From an uncultured Desulfobacterales bacterium (GTDB lineage Bacteria; Desulfobacterota; Desulfobacteria; Desulfobacterales; JAHEIW01), in assembly GCA_947259495.1 (NCBI GenBank), contig CAMYLV010000013.1:268078-332077 (forward strand): a stretch of 64,000 nt of DNA. The letters run 5' to 3'. Of this stretch, positions 1 to 10,306 are shown one piece after another. The position numbers were made by a program, and so were the translations under genes. How positions within the stretch are numbered: position 1 is the first letter of the stretch; each line of letters begins with the position of its first letter. The notes below the pieces were generated by a model, which was given only the letters and a program-made list of their open reading frames with translations, was not told the DNA's origin and searched no databases.

Positions 1-1685
1 ATTTCACTGTCACCGTATTCGGAAGCATACACACCCGAAATACACTGGGTGGTGGCCACGTAACGCCCGAATGTTTTTTCAAGGGCATCTGAGATTTCAC
101 CACCGGTGGCCCGGGCCCGCACCGCCGGAATGCAGGCTTCCAGCAAATTGCCGCCGGATTCTGCAGCGTTAACCACAGCCTGCAACGCCTGCTCTAAAGC
201 CTTTGCGTCCCGGTTTGCTTTGAGCTGCTTTAATCGCGTGACCTGCTCATCCCGAACGCTGGCCGGAACTTCAAGAATCTCCAGATCCACGTCCTCTTCG
301 ATCGGGTATTTGTTGACGCCCACAATGACGTCTTTGCCCTGGTCGATGCGCGCCTGCCGGCGGGCAGCTGCCTCTTCAATCCGCATTTTGGGCATACCGG
401 TTTCAATCGCTTTTGCCATACCGCCCATTTCTTCGATTTCATCGATGATTTTACCGGCCTCGCGAATAATGCCGTCGGTTAAGGACTCGACGTAGTAAGA
501 GCCTGCCAGCGGATCAACGGCATGGCAAATCTGAGATTCTTCCTGAACAATCAGCTGGGTATTGCGCGCAATCCGGGCCGAAAAGTCGGTAGGCAGGCCG
601 ACCGCTTCGTCAAAAGAGTTGGTATGCAGCGACTGGGTTCCGCCCAGGGCGGCCGACAGACATTCCAGCGTGGTCCGGATAATATTATTATAAGGATCCT
701 GGGCCGTCAGGCTCCAGCCCGATGTCTGACAATGGGTGCGCAGCATGGTTGAGCGCGGATCTTTGGGATTAAACTGACTGATAATTTTATGCCACAGAAA
801 CCGCGCTGCCCGCAACATAGCGATTTCCATAAAAAAGTTCATACCGATCCCGAAGAAAAAAGACAGCCGCGGCGCAAAAGTGTCAATATGCAGCCCGGCA
901 TTGAGGGCCGCCCGAACATATTCCAGCCCGTCAGCCAGGGTAAAGGCCGCCTGCAGCACGGAGTCGGCCCCGGCCTCCATCATGTGATAACCGCTGATAC
1001 TGATGGTGTTGTAGCGGGGCATGTGGCTCGAACAATAACCGATAATATCAGAAACAATTCGCATGGACGGTTCCGGCGGATAGATATAGGTGTTTCGGGT
1101 CAGGTATTCCTTTAAGATGTCATTTTGGATGGTTCCGGCCAGTTTCTTCTGACTGACGCCCTGTTCTTCAGCGGCGACTATGTACCCGGCTAAAATAGGC
1201 AGGACCGCACCATTCATGGTCATGGAAACCGTCATCTGATCCAGCGGAATCTGGTCAAACAAAATTTTCATATCTTCAACCGAGTCTACCGCCACACCGG
1301 CCTTGCCGACGTCCCCGCTGACCCGTGGGTGATCGGAGTCGTATCCGCGGTGAGTCGCCAGATCAAATGCCACCGATAGCCCTTTTTGGCCGGCAGCCAG
1401 ACACCGGCGATAAAAGGCGTTGGACTTTTTGGCAGTGGAAAACCCGGCGTATTGCCGGATGGTCCACGGCCTTCCCGCATACATGGTTGCCCGGGGACCC
1501 CGCATGTAGGGTTCCAGACCCGGCAGCGTATTGAGATGACCCATTCCCTCGAGATCTTCAGCCGTGTACAAGGGCTTTACGGGTATACCTTCCGGTGTCT
1601 TCCAGTCCAGGGATTCCAGCGGTTTGCCCCTTAACGCTTTTTCGGCAAGCTCCTGCCATTTTTTAATATCCGGGTGTTTTGCCAT
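1..1685 (-). CDS. scpA: Methylmalonyl-CoA mutase, catalytic part (C-terminus off the left edge)
   Basis: Adenosylcobalamin-dependent mutase interconverting (R)-methylmalonyl-CoA and succinyl-CoA in propionate and odd-chain fatty-acid metabolism. The visible 561 residues begin [10 protein letters not shown] and include the conserved segments [30 protein letters not shown] and [11 protein letters not shown] (active-site His), which match the TIM-barrel domain. The last visible residues ([17 protein letters not shown]) normally precede the cobalamin-binding domain, so about 150 residues should lie beyond base 1. The chosen ATG (1683-1685) has GGAG nine bases upstream; an in-frame ATG at 1691 sits too close to it. 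The methylmalonyl-CoA epimerase gene lies just upstream on the same strand, supporting a shared pathway. Confidence 0.95.
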   Translation of the reverse strand, partial: MAKHPDIKKWQELAEKALRGKPLESLDWKTPEGIPVKPLYTAEDLEGMGHLNTLPGLEPYMRGPRATMYAGRPWTIRQYAGFSTAKKSNAFYRRCLAAGQKGLSVAFDLATHRGYDSDHPRVSGDVGKAGVAVDSVEDMKILFDQIPLDQMTVSMTMNGAVLPILAGYIVAAEEQGVSQKKLAGTIQNDILKEYLTRNTYIYPPEPSMRIVSDIIGYCSSHMPRYNTISISGYHMMEAGADSVLQAAFTLADGLEYVRAALNAGLHIDTFAPRLSFFFGIGMNFFMEIAMLRAARFLWHKIISQFNPKDPRSTMLRTHCQTSGWSLTAQDPYNNIIRTTLECLSAALGGTQSLHTNSFDEAVGLPTDFSARIARNTQLIVQEESQICHAVDPLAGSYYVESLTDGIIREAGKIIDEIEEMGGMAKAIETGMPKMRIEEAAARRQARIDQGKDVIVGVNKYPIEEDVDLEILEVPASVRDEQVTRLKQLKANRDAKALEQALQAVVNAAESGGNLLEACIPAVRARATGGEISDALEKTFGRYVATTQCISGVYASEYGDSE

Positions 1686-1771
1686 GGTCATTTGCTCCTT
1701 TTTTAAATCATTTTCCCACGAAACGAATACTTTTAGATAAATGGTTACAATTAGAATTTTAGTGTTCGCAT

Positions 1772-1860
1772 GTCAGCAAACAGATGACAGAGGGCAGAAA
1801 GGGTGCTTCCTATTCCAGGTTTTACCATCTGTTTTCTGTCATCTGACCTCTGTCAACTGA
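1772..1860. repeat. Intergenic inverted repeat, family G copy 1
   Basis: Arms of short imperfect units: cagatgacagagggcagaaa (about 1780-1800) pairs with tttctgtcatctgacctctg (about 1833-1853). It lies between the mutase and epimerase genes and resembles the imperfect repeats near 4091 and 42095 in build, not in exact sequence. Confidence 0.6.
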
Positions 1861-1919
1861 ATCCTGACACGTGCCACTTAATTGATTTGCTGCAATCGAC
1901 AACCGGGCTCAACCGAAAT

Positions 1920-2324
1920 TTAATCTCTTTGACAAAGCTCAACAAGCACCCCGTTCGTGGATTTAGGGTGCAGAAAAGCAATTTTGGCTCCCCCGGCACC
2001 GATCCGCGGCTGTTCGTCAATTAAGCGGATGCCTTTTTCCTTTAATTCGCTTAAAGCCGCTTCGATATTCTCCACTCGAAAAGCAACATGCTGAATTCCC
2101 TCGCCTTTTTTATCGAGGTAACGGGCAATCGGCCCATCCGGCGCAGTGGATTCCAATAACTCCACTTCACTTTCACCGACCGGGAAAAAGGCTGTGGTGA
2201 CTTTTTGCTCGACCACGGTTTCAGATCCCTCATAGGAAAGACCCAGGGCATCGGTCCAGAAATTTTTCCCGGCGTCAATGCTTTTGACCGCAATTCCAAG
2301 ATGGTCTATTTTTAGAATTTTCAT
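1920..2324 (-). CDS. mce: Methylmalonyl-CoA epimerase
   Basis: Converts (S)- to (R)-methylmalonyl-CoA, feeding the mutase encoded next downstream. The 134-residue protein is the usual family length and has the glyoxalase/VOC fold signature. It opens MKILKIDHLGIAVKSID with a metal-ligand His in DHLGIAV, continues with GEGIQHVAFRVENI (second His), and ends IAFLHPKSTNGVLVELCQ with the terminal Glu ligand. AGGAGCAACCA precedes the ATG. Same-strand neighbour of the mutase, separated by a 230-base spacer holding an inverted repeat, so co-transcription is likely but not shown. Confidence 0.95.
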   Translation of the reverse strand: MKILKIDHLGIAVKSIDAGKNFWTDALGLSYEGSETVVEQKVTTAFFPVGESEVELLESTAPDGPIARYLDKKGEGIQHVAFRVENIEAALSELKEKGIRLIDEQPRIGAGGAKIAFLHPKSTNGVLVELCQRD

Positions 2325-2550
2325 TGGTTGCTCCTATTCATTTGTCATTTGCTCCCTTTGGGAGCGTCATTTCACTGCGTGTCATTTTGCTTCGAATATC
2401 ACAACTGCTTCACACGCTGTGAATTAAAGCGGGTTCGCGGAACTTTTTTTGCCAATTGAGCGAAGCGAATAAATGCCTATGAATGACTATGCTACCCGCA
2501 AGGGGCTGACAAAACTATTCTTTTGAAATGACATTTCCTTAAAAAGGAAC

Positions 2551-2772
2551 TTACGGTGCCGATTCCACCGAAACGATTTCCGGAATTTCTTTTTTCAGTA
2601 TTTTTTCGATACCGTTTTTAAGGGTCATTTGCGACATCGGACAGCCTGCGCAAGCCCCCTGCAATCGGACGGTCACAATACCTTCCTGAACATCGACAAG
2701 CTCCACATCCCCCCCGTCGGCCTGCAGCATGGGTCTGATTTTTTGGATGGCCGCTTCAACTTTTTCTTTCAT
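2551..2772 (-). CDS. NifU C-terminal domain protein (Fe-S scaffold)
   Basis: A 73-residue stand-alone NifU-C (Nfu) domain with the CAGCPMSQ motif, whose CxxC binds a transient 4Fe-4S cluster for delivery to apoproteins. The flanking LQADGGDVELVDV and LKNGIEKILKKEIPEI segments are typical. It has a strong ribosome site (AAAGGAG) before the ATG. It lacks the N-terminal domains of longer Nfu/NifU proteins; the single-domain form is common. A short hairpin repeat separates it from tgt downstream. Confidence 0.93.
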   Translation of the reverse strand: MKEKVEAAIQKIRPMLQADGGDVELVDVQEGIVTVRLQGACAGCPMSQMTLKNGIEKILKKEIPEIVSVESAP

Positions 2773-2834
2773 GATACAATCTCCTTTTGAATAGTAGTTT
2801 AAGTGTAATCAACGTGAGTGCATACATAGATTTT

Positions 2835-2916
2835 ACCACGAAGGGCACGAAGGGCACGAAGCATGCAATTCAAAAATCTTATAATTGTCTTCGTGCATCT
2901 TCGTGTGCTTTGTGGT
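2835..2916. repeat. accacgaag palindrome, family A copy 1 (empty)
   Basis: Left arm accacgaagggcacgaagg (2835-2861) is mirrored by cttcgtgcatcttcgtgtgc up to tgtggt (2889-2916), with a 27-base loop. Each arm is built of an 8-9 base unit, (g)gcacgaag. It lies between the NifU-like gene and the end of tgt. Confidence 0.9.
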
Positions 2917-2959
2917 GGATCGTTACATATTTGCTTTTAACTCAGTTGTTACGGTTTCT

Positions 2960-4184
<1,225 letters not shown>

Positions 4185-4185
4185 G

Positions 4186-5250
4186 CTATACGATGAGCAT
4201 CGCATCACCATAACTGTAAAACCGGTATCTTCGTTTGATGGCTTGTTGATAGGCCCGCAGGACCCTTTCGCGACCGGCAAAGGCTGATACCAGCATAATC
4301 AGCGTCGATTGGGGCAGGTGAAAATTGGTGATCATCGCATCAATTGCTTTAAACCGGTATCCCGGATAGATAAACACATCACAGTCACCGCTGCCCGCCG
4401 CCACCCGACCGCAGGCGCCAGTAGCATATTCCAGAGTGCGCACACAGGTGGTCCCAACGGCGACCACACGATGTCCGGCCGCGCGGGCGGTGTTGATCCG
4501 CTGCGCTGCCGCGGCGGAAATCGAATACCGTTCGGAATGCATGTGGTGGTGACGAATATCCTGCGACCGGACCGGCCGAAACGTTCCATAGCCGACGTGC
4601 AAGGTAATGGCGACAATAGCAACACCATTGGTTTTCAATCTTGCAAGCAGTTCGGACGTAAAATGCAAACCGGCAGTGGGCGCAGCAATAGCACCCTTTT
4701 CGGTTGCATAAACCGTCTGGTAAGCCACCCGATCGTCACAGGGTGCCTGCAATTCTTCAGAGCGCCGGATATAGGGCGGTAACGGGACCTGTCCAATTCG
4801 ATTTAGCACGGACTCAAAATCCCCATCAGCATCAAATTCTACGATGTAAGTTCCATTACACCGCTCGAGGACTCTGGCGCTTAGCTGCTCATCAAAATAC
4901 AATGAACTGCCCGACCGCACCGGTTTGGCCGCCTTGATCAGGCATTCGTAAACCGGGTTTGCCTTCGCTGCTGACGGGCGCCCGTTGCCGTTAAAACTGC
5001 AGATCAAAACTTCGACCCTTCCACCACTGGCTTTCTTGCCCACCAGCCGACCCGGGATAACCGCTGTATTGTTGACCACCAGAGTATCTCCCGGACTCAG
5101 AAAATCACCCAGCACATCGAAACGCTGATGTGATAATTGCCCGCTCCGACGATCCACTACCAGTAGTTTGGATTGATCCCGCCGGTCAGCGGGTCTCTGG
5201 GCAATCAGTTCAGCCGGGAGTTGATAATTATAAGCGGATAAAGCATACAT
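4186..5250 (-). CDS. queA: S-adenosylmethionine:tRNA ribosyltransferase-isomerase
   Basis: Transfers and isomerises the ribosyl part of SAM onto preQ1-tRNA to give epoxyqueuosine. The 354-residue protein shows NNTAVIPGRLVGKKASGG, AAPTAGLHFT, LHVGYGTFRPV and ITNFHLPQSTLIMLVSAF, all hallmark QueA segments. ATG 5250 (MYALSAYNYQLP) fits the family N-terminus better than a TTG eight codons upstream at 5274. It precedes tgt on the same strand. Confidence 0.97.
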   Translation of the reverse strand: MYALSAYNYQLPAELIAQRPADRRDQSKLLVVDRRSGQLSHQRFDVLGDFLSPGDTLVVNNTAVIPGRLVGKKASGGRVEVLICSFNGNGRPSAAKANPVYECLIKAAKPVRSGSSLYFDEQLSARVLERCNGTYIVEFDADGDFESVLNRIGQVPLPPYIRRSEELQAPCDDRVAYQTVYATEKGAIAAPTAGLHFTSELLARLKTNGVAIVAITLHVGYGTFRPVRSQDIRHHHMHSERYSISAAAAQRINTARAAGHRVVAVGTTCVRTLEYATGACGRVAAGSGDCDVFIYPGYRFKAIDAMITNFHLPQSTLIMLVSAFAGRERVLRAYQQAIKRRYRFYSYGDAMLIV

Positions 5251-5281
5251 TTGTTTTGTTTGATGGGGTATCAAATCAAAT

Positions 5282-5467
5282 TCAGCGGCGTCCCAAATAG
5301 ACCAGAGACAAACCCAGCACCATCAGCACCAGCCCAAATCTTCTCAAAGAACTGCTCGGCGAAATGATAATCTTATTGACCCAGGTTTTCATCTTGTCCG
5401 GAAAAGCGAAATAAGGCAGCCCCTCGACAATCATTACCATTCCGATCACGCTTAAAAAAAATTCCAT
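5282..5467 (-). CDS. DUF2065 family small membrane protein
   Basis: A 61-residue protein with two hydrophobic segments (about residues 3-20 and 42-58) around a short polar loop. The pattern MEFFLSVIGMVMIVEGLPYF followed by FGLVLMVLGLSLVYLGRR matches the YjeT-like DUF2065 family. No function is established. It ends 32 bases before queA on the same strand and probably heads that transcript. Confidence 0.8.
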   Translation of the reverse strand: MEFFLSVIGMVMIVEGLPYFAFPDKMKTWVNKIIISPSSSLRRFGLVLMVLGLSLVYLGRR

Positions 5468-5842
5468 TCGATTTTTGCCCCAAACTCCCCGACGCGGTGA
5501 CGATATGGCGCCTCGTTATTTTTACAATAAAATTAGACAGTTCTTTCAAATTTTATTTACGTGCTGAAACTTTTATATATAATCTTTTACTATCACTTTT
5601 GTCAAAACAAATCAGAAGTTTCCAGCGAAACCGCATCAGTGACCTCCTGAAAGGCAAACGGTATACAAATTTTATGTATTCTAAGACCTTGAAGTTACAA
5701 TTATATGGTTTTCAGATCAAAAATATTTCTGCTTGTCAAAAGGTTAAATTTAATAGTAAACATTTTAAACCTTATGATCCGAGAAAATCCCCTGTTATCG
5801 CACAGATACCGTCATTAAAAACGGCGACAAAGGAGCTATGTA
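5468..5842. other. AT-rich intergenic region between divergent genes
   Basis: A 375-base spacer separates the leftward DUF2065/queA/tgt group from the rightward ABC exporter. It is clearly more AT-rich than its neighbours and should hold both promoters. I could not fix a convincing -35/-10 pair. GGAGC (about 5832) precedes the ABC gene start. Confidence 0.5.
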
Positions 5843-8353
5843 ATGGAAAAAGCTGATATACCGGTCGTCAAACGATCGCTTTTTTCCTGGGTCTTTGCCG
5901 GCAATGTCAAACTGCAGATTCTGCTTTTGCTGATCATTGTCGTAATGGTTGCAGCCAGGGTGCTGCCACTGGAAATGCAAAAACGCATTGTCAATGAGGC
6001 GATTAATCTCAGAAATGTAGATTTGTTGTTTCTTTACAGCGGTATTTATCTGGGCGCGGTCGTTTTTTTCAGCGTGCTCAAATATTTAATCAGCATTATT
6101 CAAACCCTGATAACGCAGCGAACCACCGCCAGAATGAGAAAATCATTGTACCGTCACATCTTGACGCTGCCATTGAGCTTTTTCAGAAATACGCAACCCG
6201 GAATGGTCGTCAATTCTCTCTCGGCAGAACTCACGGTTCCCGGAAATTTTGCCGGCATGGCGGTTGCTGCCCCGGTTACCAACCTCTTAACGCTGCTGGC
6301 GTTCGCCGCTTACCTGTTTTGGCTCAATCCGCTATTGGCAGCCGTCTCTCTGAGCATTTACCCTATTGTTATCTTTCTTATTCCCGTGCTTCAAAAAGGC
6401 GTCAATCGCTACAATAAAAAACGGGTGGACGCCGCCAGAAAATTTTCGGCACGCATCGCCGAGGCCATTTCAGGTATCCATGAAATCCAGGGCAATGGTG
6501 CCTATCGCATCGAAAATAGAAAATATGATGCCCTGGTCAATCGGTTGCTGAAAATCAGAATATTCTGGAGCCTGTATCGGTTTGGCGTCAAATCCGCCAA
6601 TGGTTTTTTTACCAGTCTGGGACCTTTTCTGGTATTCATTCTCGGCGGCTGGCTGACCATCAAAGGGCAATTGGAACTGGGCGCGCTGGTGGCCTTTCTT
6701 TCCGCCCAGGAAAGGCTTTTTGATCCCTGGAAGGAACTCATTGAATTTTACCAGGTTTATCAGGATGGTAAAGTGACCTACAACCGAACAATGGAATACT
6801 ACGACTTTGAGCCTGAGTACGCATTAGAGCCCAAAGACCGTAAACCATTTGAGTTAGACGGAAGTGTTCAAGTAAAAGATTTGTCTTTTGTCACCGAGAC
6901 CGGCATTCGTCTACTGGACGGCATAAATGTGTCATTACAGGCCGGAGAACATCTCGCTCTGGTGGGCTTTTCCGGTAGCGGCAAAAGCACCCTGGCGCTG
7001 TGTATCGGCCAGCTGTATAAGTATACCGGCGGCCACGTTTTAATCGGTGAGCAAGAGGTGTCCGACCTGACCAAAAAAGATATGGTCAACAATATCGGCA
7101 TTGTGGCCCAGAATCCGTTCATTTTTGACGGGACCATCGAAGAAAACCTGCTCTATTCCTGCATGGCCAGAGTCAACGGAAGCGGTCGCGACAGCGAAGG
7201 CCTGCCAACCCTGGACGACATCATTGCGGTGCTCCAGCAGACCGGCATATTTGTGGACGTATTGCGATTTGGCATGAATACCATATTGGCCCATGACGAA
7301 AACAAGGATCTGGTCAACGTTATTATTCGGGTACGCGAAAACTTTCAGCGCGATTTTGGCGAGGAGCTGGCGGATTATGTGGAATTTTTCGACGAGAATA
7401 AATATCTGCATTACTCCAGTGTGGCCGAAAATTTAATTTTCGGCACGCCCAATAAAAACGCGTTTGCGACTGCCAATTTATGTAACAATCCATATTTTCT
7501 TAACTTTTTGAAGCAGGCGGATTTGACCCGCCCGCTGCTCAGCCTGAGCGCTGAATTGGCCCGGCAAACGGTGGATATTCTGGGCAATCTCCCGCCGGAG
7601 TCTGTATTCTTCGAGCAAAGCCCCATCGGCCCGGATGAACTGGAAGAATTTAAATTACTGGTTGAACGTTTGAGGCGCACGAAACTGCACGAGCTGTCCG
7701 CCGAACATCATGAGCAATTGTTGGATCTGGCACTACGCTTTGTGCCGGGAGTCCACAAGATGGTGGCCTTGCCGGCCATATTGGAAAATCTAATTTTAGA
7801 AGCCCGGGCCATGTTTCGCGAAAACATAGTTAAGGATGACCCTGAGGCGATTACCTTCTATCAGGTGACGGAATATATTTATTCTCAGACAATCCTGAAC
7901 AACATCTTTTTTGGCAAAACCAAGACGGCCAACCCCCAGGCCCAGGAGAAAATCAATCAAAGCATCGTCCAGCTTCTGATCGCCGAGGATCTGCTGGAGA
8001 CCATCATTGAAATCGGCATGCATTACCAGGTAGGCACCAAAGGTGATAAATTGTCCGGTGGCCAGCAGCAGAAACTGGCGATCGCCCGTATATTTTTGAA
8101 GCGCCCCAGGATTTTGATCATGGACGAAGCGACATCGGCCCTTGATAACAAGTCGCAAACACGCATTCAGAACCTGCTGGAAACCCGCTGGAAGAAAAAA
8201 AATACGGTTATATCCGTTGTGCACCGTCTGGATACCATCAAAAACTATGATCAAGTGGCCGTTATGAAAGCCGGTAAAATTCTTGAAATCGGGACTTATG
8301 ACGAACTGATAGCCCGGAAAGGAATGTTATATGAACTCGTCGGAAAAAAATGA
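5843..8353 (+). CDS. ABC exporter (membrane domain plus ATPase) with a large insertion in the ATPase domain
   Basis: An 836-residue half-transporter. Residues about 20-310 form a six-helix ABC exporter membrane domain. The ATPase starts near 345 with Walker A GFSGSGKST at 375 and a Q-loop region AQNPFIFDGTIEENLLYS at 423. The signature LSGGQQQ follows only at 737, then Walker B ILIMDE (757) and a VVHRLDT H-loop. Walker A to signature is normally about 110 residues; here it is 362. The extra 250 residues hold two further segments like the Q-loop tail: YSSVAENLIFG (about 525) and YSQTILNNIFFGKT (about 679). The reading frame is intact with normal codon use. Its stop overlaps the next gene, a cyclic-nucleotide-binding protein. 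Substrate unknown. Confidence 0.93.
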   Translation: MEKADIPVVKRSLFSWVFAGNVKLQILLLLIIVVMVAARVLPLEMQKRIVNEAINLRNVDLLFLYSGIYLGAVVFFSVLKYLISIIQTLITQRTTARMRKSLYRHILTLPLSFFRNTQPGMVVNSLSAELTVPGNFAGMAVAAPVTNLLTLLAFAAYLFWLNPLLAAVSLSIYPIVIFLIPVLQKGVNRYNKKRVDAARKFSARIAEAISGIHEIQGNGAYRIENRKYDALVNRLLKIRIFWSLYRFGVKSANGFFTSLGPFLVFILGGWLTIKGQLELGALVAFLSAQERLFDPWKELIEFYQVYQDGKVTYNRTMEYYDFEPEYALEPKDRKPFELDGSVQVKDLSFVTETGIRLLDGINVSLQAGEHLALVGFSGSGKSTLALCIGQLYKYTGGHVLIGEQEVSDLTKKDMVNNIGIVAQNPFIFDGTIEENLLYSCMARVNGSGRDSEGLPTLDDIIAVLQQTGIFVDVLRFGMNTILAHDENKDLVNVIIRVRENFQRDFGEELADYVEFFDENKYLHYSSVAENLIFGTPNKNAFATANLCNNPYFLNFLKQADLTRPLLSLSAELARQTVDILGNLPPESVFFEQSPIGPDELEEFKLLVERLRRTKLHELSAEHHEQLLDLALRFVPGVHKMVALPAILENLILEARAMFRENIVKDDPEAITFYQVTEYIYSQTILNNIFFGKTKTANPQAQEKINQSIVQLLIAEDLLETIIEIGMHYQVGTKGDKLSGGQQQKLAIARIFLKRPRILIMDEATSALDNKSQTRIQNLLETRWKKKNTVISVVHRLDTIKNYDQVAVMKAGKILEIGTYDELIARKGMLYELVGKK

Positions 8354-8855
8354 AAACAATCCCTCCAGCGAGTTGGAAGAGAACCTGGAGATCTTGAGAC
8401 AGACTTACTTTTTCTCGGGACTGCCGCTTGAGGCACTGAAGGTTTTTGCTTACCTTTGCACCAGAGAAAAATTTAAAAAAGACGAGTATCTCTTCAGACA
8501 ACACGAAGATGACGGGCGGGCATTTTATATCATCACCGGCAGCGCCAGCCTGGAACGCGAAGATAACGGCGGTGCCAGGGAAATCAGAGACTGCAACGTC
8601 GGAGAGTTTCTCGGTGGGCTGACCCTGCTGGGGGAGGTGCGCCGTCTTTTTTCCCTGAGAGCCACCGAAGACACCATCTGTCTGGTGCTTGAACGGGAAA
8701 AATTTACCAAAGCCCTCAAACAATTTCCGGACATCATGCCCCGTATCTTCAAGGCTGTAGCCAAAAATATCGATTCCTGGGAGGAGCGTTTTTTAGCTGA
8801 CCGCGCCGACATGTGCGGAGAATGCATGGAAAACCTGGGGGTTAGCCTTATTTGA
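8331..8855 (+). CDS. Cyclic nucleotide-binding domain protein
   Basis: A 174-residue CRP-like sensor domain without a DNA-binding helix-turn-helix. Residues about 25-150 form the jelly-roll: FSGLPLEALKVFAYLCT, FKKDEYLFRQHEDDGRAFYI, then VGEFLGGLTLLGE, corresponding to the phosphate-binding cassette. The C-terminus has a Cys pair, DMCGECMENLG. It starts 23 bases inside the ABC exporter gene, so the two are translationally coupled and probably work together, perhaps as a regulatory subunit. The ligand cannot be told from sequence. Confidence 0.88.
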   Translation: MNSSEKNENNPSSELEENLEILRQTYFFSGLPLEALKVFAYLCTREKFKKDEYLFRQHEDDGRAFYIITGSASLEREDNGGAREIRDCNVGEFLGGLTLLGEVRRLFSLRATEDTICLVLEREKFTKALKQFPDIMPRIFKAVAKNIDSWEERFLADRADMCGECMENLGVSLI

Positions 8856-8949
8856 CGTGCGCAAAAAAATTGTTTTCAAGATCGGTTATTTTGCGTTACA
8901 ATGGGGCACATTCATCGGCTTTGGCTTAATGCCTTTGAGGTAAACCTTC

Positions 8950-9402
8950 ATGGCCAAAAATAAAATCACCTTTAAACTTAAAAACAAGCTGTCTGAGCTG
9001 GATACCCTGTGCCAAAATTTAGAACGCTTTGGGGAATCCATCGGACTGTCTCCTAAATTTATTTTCGAAACCAACCTGGCCTTGGACGAGCTGTTTACCA
9101 ATATTATTTCCTACGGATATAGCGACAAAAAAGTACACATCATTACAGTTGAGATCTCGCTTCAGAATAACGAGCTGCTCTTTAGTATTGAAGATGACGG
9201 CCTGCCGTTCAACCCCACTGAGGTCGAAGAACCGGATCTGGGATGCTCCATTGAAGAATGTAAAATTGGCGGATTGGGGATCCATCTGGCCAAAAATCTG
9301 ATGGATGAAGTTTGTTACCAGCGCTGTAAAGAAAAAAATATTTTAACACTTAAAAAAAAAATTCAAGAATCTCAACCCGCAAAAAAACGGATGAAGGGCT
9401 GA
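8950..9402 (+). CDS. RsbW-like anti-sigma serine kinase (HATPase)
   Basis: A 150-residue GHKL ATPase domain of the anti-sigma-factor kinase type. The N-box is ETNLALDELFTNIISYGY, the G1-like motif is IEDDGLPFNP, and GGLGIHLAKNLMDEV matches the G2 segment. Such kinases phosphorylate STAS proteins or hold sigma factors, or end Rsb-type phosphatase cascades. A STAS protein is encoded 153 bases downstream on the same strand, making a partner-switch pair. GAGGT precedes the start. The target is not visible here: no sigma factor or PP2C phosphatase lies nearby. Confidence 0.88.
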   Translation: MAKNKITFKLKNKLSELDTLCQNLERFGESIGLSPKFIFETNLALDELFTNIISYGYSDKKVHIITVEISLQNNELLFSIEDDGLPFNPTEVEEPDLGCSIEECKIGGLGIHLAKNLMDEVCYQRCKEKNILTLKKKIQESQPAKKRMKG

Positions 9403-9407
9403 ACATA

Positions 9408-9509
9408 TAGTGGTTGTCAAAAAAGCGTTCCGTTATTCCAACGTTTTTTTTCTACAACCACTTATACCCCAATTCCGTAATGCGGAACATTATTATGGAA
9501 AGCGGTATA
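9408..9509. repeat. Family B inverted repeat, copy 1
   Basis: A stem of tagtggttgtcaaaaaa and aacgttttttttctacaacca is followed by a second module, ataccccaattccgtaatgc to agcggtat. A nearly identical copy lies at 23328-23429, a shorter one at 16332-16386 and an inverted one at 44409-44511. It sits between the kinase and STAS genes. Confidence 0.92.
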
Positions 9510-9555
9510 AAATTTGAAACGCTCATTTTAGGTTAATTTGTATGGAGGACAGTAA

Positions 9556-9888
9556 ATGGAAATTTTAGAAGAAAACCACGGCGGGATTAACATATTTAAG
9601 CTCAACGGACGCCTTGATTCCAATACATCCCAAGGGTTTGAGAAGAAGATATTTCAGGCCATCGATGACGGTTCAAAAAATATGATCATTGATTTCAAAG
9701 ATCTTGATTACATTTCAAGTGCCGGCTTACGCGTTATTCTCAAAGCCACCAAAGCGCTTAAGCGCGAAGAAGGCAAGATGCTGCTATGTGATATGCAGGA
9801 TTACGTGAAGGAGGTTTTTGAAATCGCCGGATTTGATTCTTTTCTGCCAATCGTCGGCACCATGGATGATGCCCTGCAAGGCTTTTAA
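9556..9888 (+). CDS. STAS domain anti-anti-sigma factor
   Basis: A 110-residue STAS domain, the usual length. The core IIDFKDLDYISSAGLRVIL carries the conserved Ser-Ser-Ala-Gly phosphoacceptor motif at about residues 56-59. TATGGAGGACAG gives a good ribosome site. It presumably is the substrate or binding partner of the RsbW-like kinase encoded just upstream. A family B repeat between the two may affect their joint transcription. It converges on the PqqD-like gene. Confidence 0.93.
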   Translation: MEILEENHGGINIFKLNGRLDSNTSQGFEKKIFQAIDDGSKNMIIDFKDLDYISSAGLRVILKATKALKREEGKMLLCDMQDYVKEVFEIAGFDSFLPIVGTMDDALQGF

Positions 9889-9922
9889 ACATTTTGCGGC
9901 CGGATGCAACCGCCGCGACCAT

Positions 9923-10306
9923 TTAGCGTATACCGATCAGACCGCGCCTGCCAAGCTCCCTTAAGAATTGGGTGACCGCAACCTCCGCCTCCCGGGGCTC
10001 CAGTTGATGAGTTGTGGCAAAACTGTTGATCAGTTGCCGCACCGAGCATTTTCCGTCAATCAGCGCCCAGACCGAAGTCCCCAGGGCATCCAGCTGAAGT
10101 TTTTTGGTCTGTATTTGAACCTCGGGACCGCCAAAACGCTTAACCAGACCTGCAAATAATGGCCGCATCGTTACGGGATAATGAATAACGACCTCACCGC
10201 TATCCAAGCGCTCTTCGCTAATCTGAACGTTTTTATCCGGAATTCGATCGAGTGCTTCTGCCCGGCTGATTGACGGGCCCTTCGACTTTTTTCTAAACAA
10301 TCTCAT
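9923..10306 (-). CDS. PqqD family protein
   Basis: A 127-residue protein whose C-terminal half (about 65-125) matches the PqqD winged-helix peptide-binding fold: LDALGTSVWALIDGKCSVRQLINSFA, then EAEVAVTQFLRELGRRGLIGI. In RiPP systems PqqD hands a precursor peptide to a radical SAM enzyme. Here it overlaps by 14 bases a 293-residue unknown protein, so the two are coupled. No precursor or radical SAM maturase is adjacent, so the usual peptide-chaperone role is uncertain. Confidence 0.8.
   Translation of the reverse strand: MRLFRKKSKGPSISRAEALDRIPDKNVQISEERLDSGEVVIHYPVTMRPLFAGLVKRFGGPEVQIQTKKLQLDALGTSVWALIDGKCSVRQLINSFATTHQLEPREAEVAVTQFLRELGRRGLIGIR

Noticed and set aside
1-752. Short frames on both strands inside the mutase gene
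   Set aside because: They are shadows of the long mutase reading frame, whose translated motifs are unambiguous.
5497-5856. Plus-strand open frame of 119 codons before the ABC exporter gene
   Set aside because: It lies in AT-rich intergenic DNA, has no ribosome site or family resemblance, and overlaps the start of the real gene.
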